From: Acuticoccus sediminis
GTDB lineage: Bacteria > Pseudomonadota > Alphaproteobacteria > Rhizobiales > Amorphaceae
Assembly (NCBI RefSeq): GCF_003258595.1
Contig: NZ_QHHQ01000007.1
Span: 1 to 64,000, forward strand
Direction of reading: 5' to 3'
DNA length: 64,000 bases
Shown here: positions 54,901-63,495 of the stretch, piece after piece
How positions within the stretch are numbered: position 1 is the stretch's first letter
How the letters are laid out: every line of letters starts with the position of its first letter
Position numbers and translations under genes: made by a program
Notes under the pieces: generated by a model
Seen by the model: only the letters and a program-made list of their open reading frames with translations
The model's database searches: none
Told to the model about the DNA's origin: nothing

Positions 54901-57433
54901 TGAACTTCGGGCGGATGCCGATGAGGGGACGGTCGGTCGCGAGCGGCAGCGTCAGCGCGTCGGACACCTGCCGACCGCCTGGCTCGCGCACGGAGATGAC
55001 GAGGCGTGCCTCGAGTGCGGCGGAGACGTCCTCCAGCTCGGGGACCTTCACGGCGAGCTGCGCGAGGCCGCCGCTCCCGGTGCGCGGCAGGTCGAAAAGG
55101 GGCGTGCGGGTCGGGGTGAAGGGCTCCTGGACGAGGCCGAACCGGTAGCCGTCGAAGCCTTCGAGGCCGGCGGCCTGACGCACCGTGAGCGAGCCTTCCA
55201 TGATGAGGTCGGCGGCGGGGGCACCGTAGAGGAACTCGGCCTTGACGGTGGCGTCGATCACCCCGCCGGCGGTCACCTCCTCGAGCGCGGAGGTGACGTT
55301 CACCTCGATGCGCTGGGGCACGTAGTCCTCGACCAGGAAGGTGGTCTGGCCGACGGCGTTGCCCTTCGGGTCGATGTAGGCGGCGACGGTCCAGGTGCCG
55401 GTGGCGGCGTTGCTCGTCAGCGGCATGTCGAGAGCGAGGCCGCCGGCGCTGTCGGCCCGCGCGGTGAGGGTCCGCGAGACGACGCCATCGGGCCGCGTCA
55501 GGCGGACGGTCACCGGCAGCGGCAGGGCGCGGGCGCTGTCGTCGCGCACGAGGGCGGTGAGGTGCACCGTCTCGCCGCCACGGTAGACGCCGCGCTCGGT
55601 GGCGAGGAAGGCGTCGACCGGGCCGGGAGCGGCGCGGCCGGAAACGCCGCGGTCCGTCAGCTCGAAGGCGCTGCCCTTCAGCGGCAGGAAGGCGTAGTCC
55701 TCGCCCGCATGGGCGGTGACGAGGACCGGCGCCTGGCCGCCGTCCGTCGGCGCGGACGACACCAGGCGGGCGTGGCCGTCCGCGTCGGTGGTGGCGGTCG
55801 CCAGCACCTCGTCGTTGCGCGCGAGCAGCGTCACCTCGACGCCGTCCAGCGCATCGGCCGAGAGCAGCGAGCGGACGAAGACGTCCACCGTGCCGCCGGA
55901 GGAGAAGGTCGAGAGGCCGAGGTCGGAGACCACGAACCACTGCGTTGCCATCGGGTTGGAGCGGTCGGCGAGTTCCACCGGGACGGCGGTCATCACGTAG
56001 ACGCCCGGCTCGGTCCGGCGGATGATGTTGTCGAGCGGGATGAGCGTGCGCACGTCCTCGTTGCGCGTGTTCTCGACCGAGAGGGTGCCCTCCCAGACCA
56101 GCGAGCCGCTCTCCTCCGTGATGTCGTCGGCCTCATAGGGGTAGAGGGCGCGCTTGAAGTCGTCGCGGCGCACGACGTCGGCGATGTTGCGGTCGTTGAC
56201 GCGGTAGAGCTTCAGTTCGAGCTCCTCGGAGTTGACCGAGGTGACGGGGACGCCTTGCGCGGCGGCGGGAAGCACGAAGCGGTTGGTCTCGAAGCGGGCG
56301 AGCGGCGAGCGGTCACGCACATAGGCACGGAACTCGGCCGGCTTGGCGAGCGTCTCGCTGACGGTCGAGGGCAGGCCCTCGCGCACCGTCACGATATACC
56401 GCCCGCCGTGCTCCAGCCCCTCGACGCAGAGCTGGCTCGCCTCGACCGAGATCGTCGGGTCGGCGATACCGTCGACGGTGACGAAGCGCTGCAGGTCCGT
56501 CGCCTCGCCCGACAGCGCCTCGGAGAACTGGATGCACAGGCGCGGCGCGGTCGTGTCGGAATCGACGTTGTAGTCGAGGACGCGGAAGCCGTGCTGCGAG
56601 CGGAGCTCGGCGAGGCGGTCGCGTTCGGTGGCGTTGAGGTAGAGCGAAAGGCTCGCCGCCGAGGCCTCGATGGCCGGGCGGAAGAGGCCCTGGTCCTCCA
56701 TCACGCGCGAGATGAGGGCGAGGGCGCGGCCCTGCTGCGGCGGGGAGATCGCGCTCTTGAGGCCGAGATACGCGGCGGCGCCGGCGATGCGGGTCGCCTC
56801 CTGCCGGTCGAAATAGTCCTCGAAGTTGGCGTTCCGGAGCGACTCGGCGAGGGCGAGGTAGTCGTCCGCGCGCTGCCGGGACGCGGTTTCGGCGAGGGCC
56901 GGCGTGATGAGGCCGACCTTGCTGCGGGTGCGCCGGACGGCGGCGAGCTGGGCCTCGAGGCGCCCGGCGTCGGCCTCCAGCGAGGCGGGGAGGTACGCGA
57001 TGTCGGGCAGCGGCAGCGTCTGGCCGGGATCGGCGGTCTCGCGCACGATGCCGGAGGTCGCGCCCGGGTAGGAGACGCGTTCGCCGACGGTGGACTTCAG
57101 GAAGCACCAGCGGGCACGTTCGTTGTAGGTGAAGGCGGCGCAGCCGCTGTCGCCGAGGCAGGCGTCCTCGCACTGCTCCAGCGGGACGGAGCGCAGGGTG
57201 CGGTAGTCGGCGCCGGGGAGGTCGAAGTCGGAGAGGCGCTCCAGCGTCCGGTCGGCGAACGCGGTGCCGGTGCCGGCGAGGCCGGCGACGAGCGCGACGG
57301 CGGCGACCTTTGCGGCGAGGCCGGCGGTGCTGCGGGTGAACCCGGCGGCGTGGCGGGCGTATGTGGCGGCCTTCATGGCGAGCCGCTCACGGGTGCCCGG
57401 GCGGCGCGTGGCGCCGGTGGTGGTGTGGTCCAT
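51953..57433 (-). CDS. Alpha-2-macroglobulin family protein with PAN domain and thioester motif
   Basis: Large periplasmic protease trap thought to protect the cell when the envelope is breached. The 1826-residue protein has a signal peptide (about residues 40-62), a PAN/Apple-like Cys-rich domain (about 65-130, EQCEDACLGDSGCAAFTYN), MG-type beta domains, and the intact thioester motif C1380-S-E-Q in YGCSEQTVSRALPLL followed by the thioester helical domain. No lipobox is seen, unlike E. coli YfhM, so it may be soluble. The start is ATG 57433, with GGGAGGG upstream. It is cotranscribed with pbpC and divergent from the channel gene. Confidence 0.95.
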   Translation of the reverse strand: MDHTTTGATRRPGTRERLAMKAATYARHAAGFTRSTAGLAAKVAAVALVAGLAGTGTAFADRTLERLSDFDLPGADYRTLRSVPLEQCEDACLGDSGCAAFTYNERARWCFLKSTVGERVSYPGATSGIVRETADPGQTLPLPDIAYLPASLEADAGRLEAQLAAVRRTRSKVGLITPALAETASRQRADDYLALAESLRNANFEDYFDRQEATRIAGAAAYLGLKSAISPPQQGRALALISRVMEDQGLFRPAIEASAASLSLYLNATERDRLAELRSQHGFRVLDYNVDSDTTAPRLCIQFSEALSGEATDLQRFVTVDGIADPTISVEASQLCVEGLEHGGRYIVTVREGLPSTVSETLAKPAEFRAYVRDRSPLARFETNRFVLPAAAQGVPVTSVNSEELELKLYRVNDRNIADVVRRDDFKRALYPYEADDITEESGSLVWEGTLSVENTRNEDVRTLIPLDNIIRRTEPGVYVMTAVPVELADRSNPMATQWFVVSDLGLSTFSSGGTVDVFVRSLLSADALDGVEVTLLARNDEVLATATTDADGHARLVSSAPTDGGQAPVLVTAHAGEDYAFLPLKGSAFELTDRGVSGRAAPGPVDAFLATERGVYRGGETVHLTALVRDDSARALPLPVTVRLTRPDGVVSRTLTARADSAGGLALDMPLTSNAATGTWTVAAYIDPKGNAVGQTTFLVEDYVPQRIEVNVTSALEEVTAGGVIDATVKAEFLYGAPAADLIMEGSLTVRQAAGLEGFDGYRFGLVQEPFTPTRTPLFDLPRTGSGGLAQLAVKVPELEDVSAALEARLVISVREPGGRQVSDALTLPLATDRPLIGIRPKFSDGRVGEGTRAGFDVIALSSAHERIPAGAEWTLTRISRDYQWYRRGGSWFYDSVDRLEEVARGTVDIEAGNPAAISVPVEWGRYRLEVVDQSDERIASSVAFDGGWVSEEGAADTPDILEVHLDKESYSPGETATLRIVPRYAGKALVTVLSGGVRHHRLVDVPATGADVPLTVEDGWAPGAYVAATLFRPVEIAAGSQPLPQRSIGIAHMSVGTAERRLDVAIDAPDMTGPRQTLDVPVTVGNLDPGETAYLTLAAVDVGILNITGYEAPDAAEHYLGQRRLAVELRDLYGDLIDASGALRGRIRSGGDGPGSGTEALPLSEEPVALFTGVLTAGPDGKAMASLDIPSFNGTLRLMAIVWTDDKVGNADRDMVVRDPVVVAGTLPRFLAPGDATRMRIDLHNVAHAAGEYRLAVAAGGPVALDREAETFTLDQDERTSFEIPLSATGVGEATIIARLDGPDGLSIAKDYTLVVRPAAAEVRERRVSVLNPGESLTLSDTILRPYDSDAEVTLSVGEGDLDIAGLLRMLDRFPYGCSEQTVSRALPLLYVNDVGKALGIDPDTELPERIRQAVSRVLANQSSSGGFGLWSPGYDLWLTAYVMDFLTRAREAGYEVPTIAFQSGLDRLQSVLSYVGDIEGERGAEIAYAIYVLARNGRAAIGDVRYFAEERLDDFPAPLARAQLAASLALNGDEGLAERIFATALPEAFDLPRLFRVDFGTSVRDAAAIVALAAESRVSAPVLDDLEARLDALRAGLERNYSTQEAAWLLLSANALRGSTSDVSVDGVTTKAPFSRGVTRDELAGGLLLSNLEDRPLAVATTVTGSPLAPQPPVQAGLTVERTFHTLEGEEIDISSVAQNTRIVVSVTFTKTVGDAMHVMLTDLLPAGFEIENPRLVGENDLAAIPLARSGQSPEHTEFRDDRFAAAWDLSRGSQDVPITVSYIVRAVTPGTFTLPASEVSAMYQPNFVARSEAGFVSVVPTR

Positions 57434-57532
57434 CGTACCCTCCCCGATTGGCGCCTTTTTATCGCCTTTCACAGGGCGGTGGAACGCGGCATGTGTTCAA
57501 CGCGTAGTGACTGAAAGCGGGAGCGGAGCGGT

Positions 57533-58354
57533 ATGGGGCGTGGGTTGGCGGAGGGCTTGCCGGAGGAAACATCGTCGCGGTGGTCGCGGTTTCTGCAGAC
57601 TTTGCGCGAGCTCTACTTCGGCTTTTCTCCGATGTCGCGCCGCTTCCGGTTCGGGCTGCTCATCTTCGACGTCATCACAATCACGTATTTCGTGGTGACG
57701 ACGATCACCGGCACCGCGGCCGCCTTCCAGGTCATCGACGTGGTGATCGGCATTCTGCTGTCGATCGACCTTTTGGCGCGCACGGTGGCGATGCGCCGCT
57801 CGCTGCTGCAGCTGCGCAGCGCGATGTTCTACGTCGACCTCGTGGTCATCGTCTCGCTGTTCGGGTCGGTGTTCTTCGCGCAGGACCTGGCGCTGGCGCG
57901 CGTCCTCAGGATGCTGCGGGTCCTGCGCTCCTACCGCCTGGTCGTCGACCTGAGGCGCGACTCGCCGTGGTTCCGGCGGCGCGAGGAGGTGATCGAGGCG
58001 GCGCTCAATCTCGTCGTCTTCGTGTTCATCACGACGTCGCTGGTGTTCGTGATCGAGCGGCCGGTGAACGACGAGATCAACACGTTCGTGGATGCGCTCT
58101 ACTATACCGTCGCAACGCTGACGACGACCGGGTTCGGCGATATCACCGTCACCGATACCACCGGGCGGGCGCTGACGATCGTGATCATGGTCGTCGGCGT
58201 CGGCCTGTTCCTGCGGCTGGTTCAGGCGATCTTCCGGCCCGCGAAGGTGACCTACGAGTGTCCCCGGTGCGGGCTGGCCAAGCATGACCTCGACGCGGTG
58301 CACTGCAAGCACTGCGGCGAGGTCGTCAACATTCCCACCGAGGGGGCGGTGTAG
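57533..58354 (+). CDS. Voltage-gated-type potassium channel with C-terminal zinc ribbon
   Basis: Six-helix ion channel of the ion_trans family, 273 residues. The S4-like helix LARVLRMLRVLRSYRLV has regularly spaced Arg, and the pore has selectivity filter T198-T-G-F-G-D203. A second feature is a C-terminal zinc ribbon, C243-x2-C246 and C258-x2-C261 (CPRCGLAKHDL, HCKHCG), in the cytoplasm. The filter is TTGFGD, which usually means K+. The start is ATG with GGAGCGG upstream. It is divergent from the macroglobulin gene and converges on the L,D-transpeptidase gene, four bases apart. Confidence 0.92.
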   Translation: MGRGLAEGLPEETSSRWSRFLQTLRELYFGFSPMSRRFRFGLLIFDVITITYFVVTTITGTAAAFQVIDVVIGILLSIDLLARTVAMRRSLLQLRSAMFYVDLVVIVSLFGSVFFAQDLALARVLRMLRVLRSYRLVVDLRRDSPWFRRREEVIEAALNLVVFVFITTSLVFVIERPVNDEINTFVDALYYTVATLTTTGFGDITVTDTTGRALTIVIMVVGVGLFLRLVQAIFRPAKVTYECPRCGLAKHDLDAVHCKHCGEVVNIPTEGAV

Positions 58355-58358
58355 TCCG

Positions 58359-58799
58359 TCAGTAGCGGATGCGGATGCTGGTGTTGCCGCGGCCGTGCTG
58401 CTGGACGAGGTCGTAGAACGCGCGGGCCGCGGTCGGGTGCAGGCGGATGCAGCCGTGCGAGGCCGGGCGGCCGAGGTTCTTCACGTACCCCGTGCCGTGG
58501 ATCGCGTAGCCGCCCCGGAAGAAGACCGAGTTCGGCATCGGCGCGTTGTCGTACTTCTGCGAGTAGTATTTGCGGTACATCCGCGTCGGCCGATAGGTGC
58601 CTGTGGGGGTCCTGTAGCCTTTGCGGCCCGACGAGATCTTCCACGTGTAGGCGTGAGTTCGGCCGACGGAGACGTACATGCGCTGCGCGCTGAGATCGAC
58701 CGTGGCTGTGACGCCCGCCGCCTGGGCCGATGTTGTGGCGGCGATCATGCCGCCGGCGAGAAGGGCGATGGCGCACAGTCTGGAAAACCACTGACGCAT
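58359..58799 (-). CDS. L,D-transpeptidase (YkuD family)
   Basis: Periplasmic enzyme that forms 3-3 cross-links in peptidoglycan or attaches proteins to it. The 146-residue protein has a signal peptide (about 1-28) and the YkuD catalytic motif HGTGYVKNLGRPASHGCIRL, with the nucleophilic Cys in SHGCIRL. It is a minimal catalytic domain without LysM. The start is ATG 58799, with GAGC upstream. A TTAACCAT motif lies about 137 bases upstream. Confidence 0.94.
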   Translation of the reverse strand: MRQWFSRLCAIALLAGGMIAATTSAQAAGVTATVDLSAQRMYVSVGRTHAYTWKISSGRKGYRTPTGTYRPTRMYRKYYSQKYDNAPMPNSVFFRGGYAIHGTGYVKNLGRPASHGCIRLHPTAARAFYDLVQQHGRGNTSIRIRY

Positions 58800-59109
58800 G
58801 GGACAGCTCCGAAATATCAACAGAATGATTTCTCAAAAGGTCGGTGATGGATTGAGGTGATTCAATCCAAAAGAAGTCGAACACTTACACATTCCCGGCA
58901 TCTTGTTGCGCCGTTGCATCGCAAGTTTGCTACTGTTAACCATAAATGAGGCGTTGCTTGGGGCTTATTGGGCGCATTCAACTCAAATACACGCTCGCCG
59001 CATCACGACCTCGTGATAGCCACCCCGTGGCACGTGTGTGGCGCGCCCGGTTCCGCCGGCGCACGCCGTCGCGCCGGGCGCGGTGCGGGCGGCCCGGCAG
59101 GACGGGGCA
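58800..59109. other. Divergent intergenic region between L,D-transpeptidase and YkvA genes
   Basis: About 310 bases. The part 58810-59000 is clearly richer in A+T than the surroundings, as expected for promoters of the L,D-transpeptidase gene. It contains TTAACCAT (58936-58943), the usual CtrA half-site. No gene was seen; an in-frame ATG upstream of YkvA at 59038 lacks a ribosome binding site. Confidence 0.4.
58936..58943 (+). promoter_or_regulatory. CtrA half-site-like TTAACCAT upstream of the L,D-transpeptidase gene
   Basis: An eight-base match to the CtrA half-site, followed by AAATGAG, which is not a good second half-site. It is the second such copy that I noticed between genes in the window, the other being upstream of trcR. 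Confidence 0.25.
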
Positions 59110-59490
59110 ATGATCGACGCGGCGAAGCGGTGGGCGAGGGGGCTGAAGGCGGAGGTGCGGGCGCTCGCCATCGCGGCGCGGGACCGCCGCACGCCGTGGT
59201 ACGCGAAGGCGCTCGCGCTCGCGGTGGTCGCCTACGCGGTGAGCCCGATCGATCTGATCCCGGACGCGATCCCGGTGCTCGGTTACCTCGACGACCTCGT
59301 CATCGTCCCGCTCGGCATCCTCCTCACCGTCAGGCTCATCCCGGCGCCGCTGATGGCCGAGTTTCGCCGCATGGCGAGCGAGAGCGACGCCCTGCCGTCC
59401 GGGCGGTTCGGCGCGGCGCTGGTCGTCGCGGCGTGGCTCGCCGTCTCGGCGGCAGGGGTCTGGTGGCTCGCCGGCGTCTTGCGGGGCTGA
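59110..59490 (+). CDS. YkvA family (DUF1232) membrane protein
   Basis: 126 residues with the DUF1232 core AYAVSPIDLIPDAIPVLGYLDDLVIVPLGI, a hydrophobic hairpin-like segment found in many bacterial small membrane proteins of unknown function, and a C-terminal membrane helix (about 103-122). The start is ATG 59110; AGGA lies upstream with normal spacing. It converges on the TlpA-like gene with 25 bases between. Confidence 0.88.
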   Translation: MIDAAKRWARGLKAEVRALAIAARDRRTPWYAKALALAVVAYAVSPIDLIPDAIPVLGYLDDLVIVPLGILLTVRLIPAPLMAEFRRMASESDALPSGRFGAALVVAAWLAVSAAGVWWLAGVLRG

Positions 59491-59515
59491 CCGCGACGCG
59501 GCGCCGGCGGGCGCC

Positions 59516-60157
59516 TCAGAGGGCGGAGACGGCCGCGTCGACCAGCTTCTTCGCGTCCGGGCCGTCCCACGGCGCGGCGCCGGAGAGGACGCCGGCGACG
59601 CAGCCGTCGGGGCCCAGCAGCAGCGTCGTCGGCATCCCCTGGGCGAGCCCGGCCGAGCGCAGCGAATTGAACAGCGTCAGGCTCGGCTCGCGGTAGTAGT
59701 CGAGCGCCTCGGCTCCGGTCTCGGCGAGGAAGTTCTCCGGGTGGTTCTGGTCGCGGTCGTCGATGGACGTCGCGATCACCACGAAGTCGTCGCTCTCCTT
59801 CTCGGCGTTGAGGGCGGCGAGGGACGGCATCTCCGCCCGGCAGGGCGCGCACCACGTGGCCCAGAGGTTGAGAAGGGTGACGCGCCCGTTGAGCGCCTCG
59901 ATGGTGCGGGCGTCCTCGCCGGTGCCGTCGAAGGGAAGGGCGTTGACGTCGGACGGTGTCACGGGCTGGAATGCGGCCACCTGGCCCCGGGCGAAGGGCT
60001 TCACCGCCTCGGCGATGGCGCTCGCCGCCTGGCATTGCGGCCCGCGAACGAGGTCACTAAAGAGGGTCGGACGGGCGGTGTAGATGACCGTACCCGCAAA
60101 GATCGCCAACGCGCCGAGCGCGGCCCCGCCATAAGAAAGCCATCGATGCCGCGACAC
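59516..60157 (-). CDS. tlpA: TlpA family thiol:disulfide oxidoreductase, membrane anchored
   Basis: Periplasmic thioredoxin-like reductase; Bradyrhizobium TlpA supports cytochrome aa3 maturation by reducing copper-chaperone and CoxB cysteines. The 213-residue protein has an N-terminal anchor (about 8-26), active site W-C103-A-P-C106 and two further Cys (C42 and one in GPDGCVAG), matching the extra structural disulfide of TlpA. The start is GTG 60157 preceded by AAGGACAAG; TTG 60193 is an alternative. It is divergent from argH, the usual rhizobial arrangement. Confidence 0.92.
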   Translation of the reverse strand: MSRHRWLSYGGAALGALAIFAGTVIYTARPTLFSDLVRGPQCQAASAIAEAVKPFARGQVAAFQPVTPSDVNALPFDGTGEDARTIEALNGRVTLLNLWATWCAPCRAEMPSLAALNAEKESDDFVVIATSIDDRDQNHPENFLAETGAEALDYYREPSLTLFNSLRSAGLAQGMPTTLLLGPDGCVAGVLSGAAPWDGPDAKKLVDAAVSAL

Positions 60158-60210
60158 GCCCTTGTCCTTTCGTTTCGGCCCCTGACCGGGCAACCGACCT
60201 GGAGGCTCCC

Positions 60211-61623
60211 ATGAACCGCCCCGTGACCCCCCTTGGCAATGCCCTCTGGGGTGGACGCTTCGAGGCGGGACCCGGCGCCATCATGGAAGAGATCAACGCC
60301 TCGATCGATGTCGACAAGGCGCTGGCGACCCAGGACATCGCCGGTTCTCTGGCACATGTGGCCATGCTCGCCGAGACCGGCATCGTGTCGCACGAGGACG
60401 CTGCGGCGATCACCAAGGGCCTTAATCAGATCGCCGGCGAGATCGCGGCGGGGACGTTCCCGTTCAGCCGCGCCCTCGAAGACATCCACATGAACATCGA
60501 GTCACGCCTCAAGGACATCGTCGGCGATGCCGCCGGCCGGCTCCACACGGCCCGCTCGCGCAACGACCAGGTCGCGACCGACTTCAAGCTCTGGGTCCGC
60601 GAGGCGCTCGACGCCCTCGACGAGGAGCTCCTCGACCTGCAGCGCGCCTTCGTGGAGCGCGCCGAGGAGTTCGCGGACACCGTGATGCCGGGCTTCACGC
60701 ACCTTCAGTCCGCCCAGCCGATCACGTTCGGCCACCACATGATGGCCTACGTCGAGATGCTGGCGCGCGACCGCGGCCGGATCGCCGACGCGCGGCGCCG
60801 CATGAACACCTCGCCCCTCGGCGCCGCGGCGCTCGCCGGCACCGCCTTCCCGATCGACCGCGAGATGACCGCGAAGGCGCTCGGCTTCGATGGTCCGGCG
60901 CGCAACTCCCTCGACGCGGTCTCCGCGCGCGACTTCGCGCTGGAGGCGCTGGCGGCGGCCTCGATCTGCGCGGTGAACCTGTCGCGCTTCGCCGAGGAGA
61001 TCGTCATCTGGTGCTCGTCGCCGTTCTCCTTCATCCGCCTGTCGGACGCCTACACCACCGGGTCGTCCATCATGCCGCAGAAGAAGAACCCGGACGCGGC
61101 CGAACTGGTGCGCGCCAAGGTCGGCCGCATCGTCGGGGCGCTCAACACGCTCCTCATCGTCATGAAGGGCGTGCCGCTCACCTACTCGAAGGACATGCAG
61201 GAGGATAAGCCGCCGCTGTTCGACGCGCTGCCGGCTCTCTCCCTCTGCGCCCGTGCCTCCGCCGGCATGGTCCGCGACCTGACGCCGAACACCGAGGCGA
61301 TGCGCAAGCTCGCCATCAAGGGGCACACCACCGCGACCGACCTCGCCGACTGGCTGGTGCGGGAGGTTGGGCTGCCGTTCCGCGACGCGCACCACATCAC
61401 CGGCGCCTGCGTCCTCGCCGCCGACAAGGCCGGCAAGGAGCTCTCCGACCTCACCGCCGAGGAACTCGCCTTCGTGGATCCTCGCATCACCCCGGCGGCG
61501 CTCGAGGTGCTGTCGGTCGACAAGTCGGTCGCAAGCCGCACCTCGCTCGGCGGTACCGCGCCCTCGCGCGTCCGCGAGGAGGCGGCCCGCTGGCGCGCCG
61601 CGCTCTGGGGGGACAACTCGTGA
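60211..61623 (+). CDS. argH: Argininosuccinate lyase
   Basis: Final step of arginine synthesis: argininosuccinate to arginine and fumarate. The 470-residue protein has the fumarase/aspartase superfamily signature [11 protein letters not shown] (with the catalytic Ser at about 285-286), LWGGRFE at the start and [13 protein letters not shown]. The start is ATG with GGAGG upstream. Its stop overlaps the lptM start (GTGA). Confidence 0.97.
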   Translation: MNRPVTPLGNALWGGRFEAGPGAIMEEINASIDVDKALATQDIAGSLAHVAMLAETGIVSHEDAAAITKGLNQIAGEIAAGTFPFSRALEDIHMNIESRLKDIVGDAAGRLHTARSRNDQVATDFKLWVREALDALDEELLDLQRAFVERAEEFADTVMPGFTHLQSAQPITFGHHMMAYVEMLARDRGRIADARRRMNTSPLGAAALAGTAFPIDREMTAKALGFDGPARNSLDAVSARDFALEALAAASICAVNLSRFAEEIVIWCSSPFSFIRLSDAYTTGSSIMPQKKNPDAAELVRAKVGRIVGALNTLLIVMKGVPLTYSKDMQEDKPPLFDALPALSLCARASAGMVRDLTPNTEAMRKLAIKGHTTATDLADWLVREVGLPFRDAHHITGACVLAADKAGKELSDLTAEELAFVDPRITPAALEVLSVDKSVASRTSLGGTAPSRVREEAARWRAALWGDNS

Positions 61624-61808
61624 AGCCTGCGCTCCTCATCGCCCTCGCCCTCGCTCTCGCCGTGGCGCTCGGCGCCTGCGGCCGCCGCGCCGCGCCGTCG
61701 ATCCCCGAGTCGGCCGAGAACCTGCCGCGCGTGGAGCGCTTCCCGCACGATCCGGGCAGCCAGCGGGTGCCCGACCGTAAGTTCATCCTCGATCCGATCC
61801 TGCAGTAA
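61620..61808 (+). CDS. lptM: LPS translocon maturation chaperone LptM (lipoprotein)
   Basis: 62-residue outer-membrane lipoprotein of the LptM/YifL family, which helps assemble the LptDE translocon. It has a signal peptide with lipobox LGAC (lipidated C20), then the short tail [16 protein letters not shown] and KFILDPILQ. The start is GTG, overlapping the argH stop as GTGA; its stop TAA overlaps the lysA start. The argH-lptM-lysA order is common in Alphaproteobacteria. Confidence 0.93.
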   Translation: MKPALLIALALALAVALGACGRRAAPSIPESAENLPRVERFPHDPGSQRVPDRKFILDPILQ

Positions 61809-63121
61809 TGCACCATTTTGCCGACCGTGACGGAACGCTCCACGCCGAAGAGGTGTCGCTGACGGCGATCGCCGAGGCCGTCGGGACGCCGTGCTACGTC
61901 TATTCGTCCGCGACGTTCACCCGCCACTACCGCGTGTTCGCCGACGCGCTCGCCAAGGCGGGCGTGCCGACGCTCGTCTGCTTCGCCATGAAGGCGAACT
62001 CCAACCAGGCGATCCTGTCGCTGCTGGCGCGCCTCGGCGCGGGGATGGACGTCGTCTCGGGCGGCGAGCTGCAACGGGCCCTGGCAGCGGGCGTCCCGGG
62101 CGAGCGCATCGTCTTCTCCGGCGTCGGCAAGACGGACGCCGAGATCGCGGCGGCGCTCGACGCACGCATCATGTGCTTCAACGCCGAGTCCGAGAGCGAG
62201 CTCTTCCGCCTCTCCGCGATCGCCACCGAGAAGGGCGTCACCGCCCCGGTGTCGCTGCGCGTCAACCCGGACGTCGACGCCAAGACCCACGCCAAGATCG
62301 CGACAGGCGCCTCGGAGACGAAGTTCGGCATCCCCGCCTCGCGCGCCCGCGAGATCTACGCCGAGGCGGCCTCGCTGCCGGGGATCCGGGTGTGCGGCGT
62401 CGACATGCACATCGGCTCGCAGATCACCGCGCTGGAGCCGTTCGACGCGGCCTTCACGGTCCTCGGCGACCTCCTCGACACGCTCCGCAGCGACGGCCAC
62501 CGGATCGAGCACATCGACGTCGGCGGCGGCCTCGGCGTGCCGTACGACCCCGCGGTTCCCGACCCGCCGCTGCCGGTCGACTACGCCGCGCTGGTGGCGC
62601 GTCACGCCAACCGCTTCGGCTGCCGCGTCGTCCTGGAGCCGGGCCGCATGATCGCCGCCAACGCCGGCATCCTGCTGACCCGCGTGATCCATACCAAGAC
62701 CGGCGAGGCGAAGTCCTTCGTGATCGCCGACGCGGCGATGAACGACCTCATCCGCCCGACCCTCTACGACGCGCACCACGAGATCGTCCCGGTCGCGCCG
62801 CGCGAAGGCGCGCGCAAGGTCGTCGACGTCGTCGGGCCGGTCTGCGAGACGGGCGACTATCTGGCGCTCGGGCGGGAAATGCCGCCGGTCGAGCGGGGCG
62901 ACCTCCTCGCCATCATGAGCGCCGGCGCCTACGGGGCGGTTCAGTCGTCCACATATAATACGCGCACGCTGGTGCCGGAGGTGCTCGTCTCCGGCGACCG
63001 CTACGCCGTGGTGCGCCAGCCGATGACCCCGGCCGAGCAGATCGCCCGGGACAGCGTGCCGGACTGGATCGGCGAGGCGGCAGCGCTCGCCACCGAAGGA
63101 CTCGGCACGGGGGACGCCTGA
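61808..63121 (+). CDS. lysA: Diaminopimelate decarboxylase
   Basis: PLP enzyme converting meso-diaminopimelate to lysine and CO2, the last step of lysine synthesis. The 437-residue protein of fold III type has the PLP lysine K62 in CFAMKANSN, HIGSQI, GGGLGVPY and the second motif VCETGDYLALGR, where the Cys takes part in catalysis from the other subunit. The start is ATG, overlapping the lptM stop (TAATG), so translation is coupled. Confidence 0.97.
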   Translation: MHHFADRDGTLHAEEVSLTAIAEAVGTPCYVYSSATFTRHYRVFADALAKAGVPTLVCFAMKANSNQAILSLLARLGAGMDVVSGGELQRALAAGVPGERIVFSGVGKTDAEIAAALDARIMCFNAESESELFRLSAIATEKGVTAPVSLRVNPDVDAKTHAKIATGASETKFGIPASRAREIYAEAASLPGIRVCGVDMHIGSQITALEPFDAAFTVLGDLLDTLRSDGHRIEHIDVGGGLGVPYDPAVPDPPLPVDYAALVARHANRFGCRVVLEPGRMIAANAGILLTRVIHTKTGEAKSFVIADAAMNDLIRPTLYDAHHEIVPVAPREGARKVVDVVGPVCETGDYLALGREMPPVERGDLLAIMSAGAYGAVQSSTYNTRTLVPEVLVSGDRYAVVRQPMTPAEQIARDSVPDWIGEAAALATEGLGTGDA

Positions 63122-63495
63122 CCGCCGCTTGCGGGACGTGGGGCATCACCCAACCGCCTGACCGGCAACGGGCCGCCATCTGCCCGCCGCGCGGTGTACG
63201 CGGAGTTGATGCCGCAGCGCGGGGCGGCGGCGTTGCGCCGGCCGGTGCGGCGATGGTATCGCTGATACGGCCGAAGGGGTGGATCCGGTGGTCCGCCGCG
63301 ACGGTTTCGACGACCGCGCGAAAAGAAACTTGCAGCATTCTGAAAATTGCGCGGGGCTTGTGGCGGGACGTTCCGCCACAGTCTGAAGCACGCTTTCGTG
63401 ACGTGTTTAACCCCCACATGGCTTGCCGCATGCATTCTCGCAGCTAAGCTCGCCACCGGCTCGCGCCAACCATGCGTATCAAGGGGACGTGCACT
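63122..63495. other. Intergenic region between lysA and the DUF4175 gene
   Basis: About 375 bases with no gene that I can support. The last 200 bases are a little richer in A+T (for example around 63300-63345 and 63390-63430) and probably hold the promoter of the next gene. No clear hairpin terminator for lysA was found. Confidence 0.4.

Noticed and set aside
52157-57514. A 1785-codon open frame on the plus strand
   Set aside because: It is antisense to the macroglobulin gene in a G+C-rich region. Its translation is Arg/Val/Gly/Asp-rich without domains, while the minus-strand frame has a signal peptide, CSEQ thioester and PAN domain.
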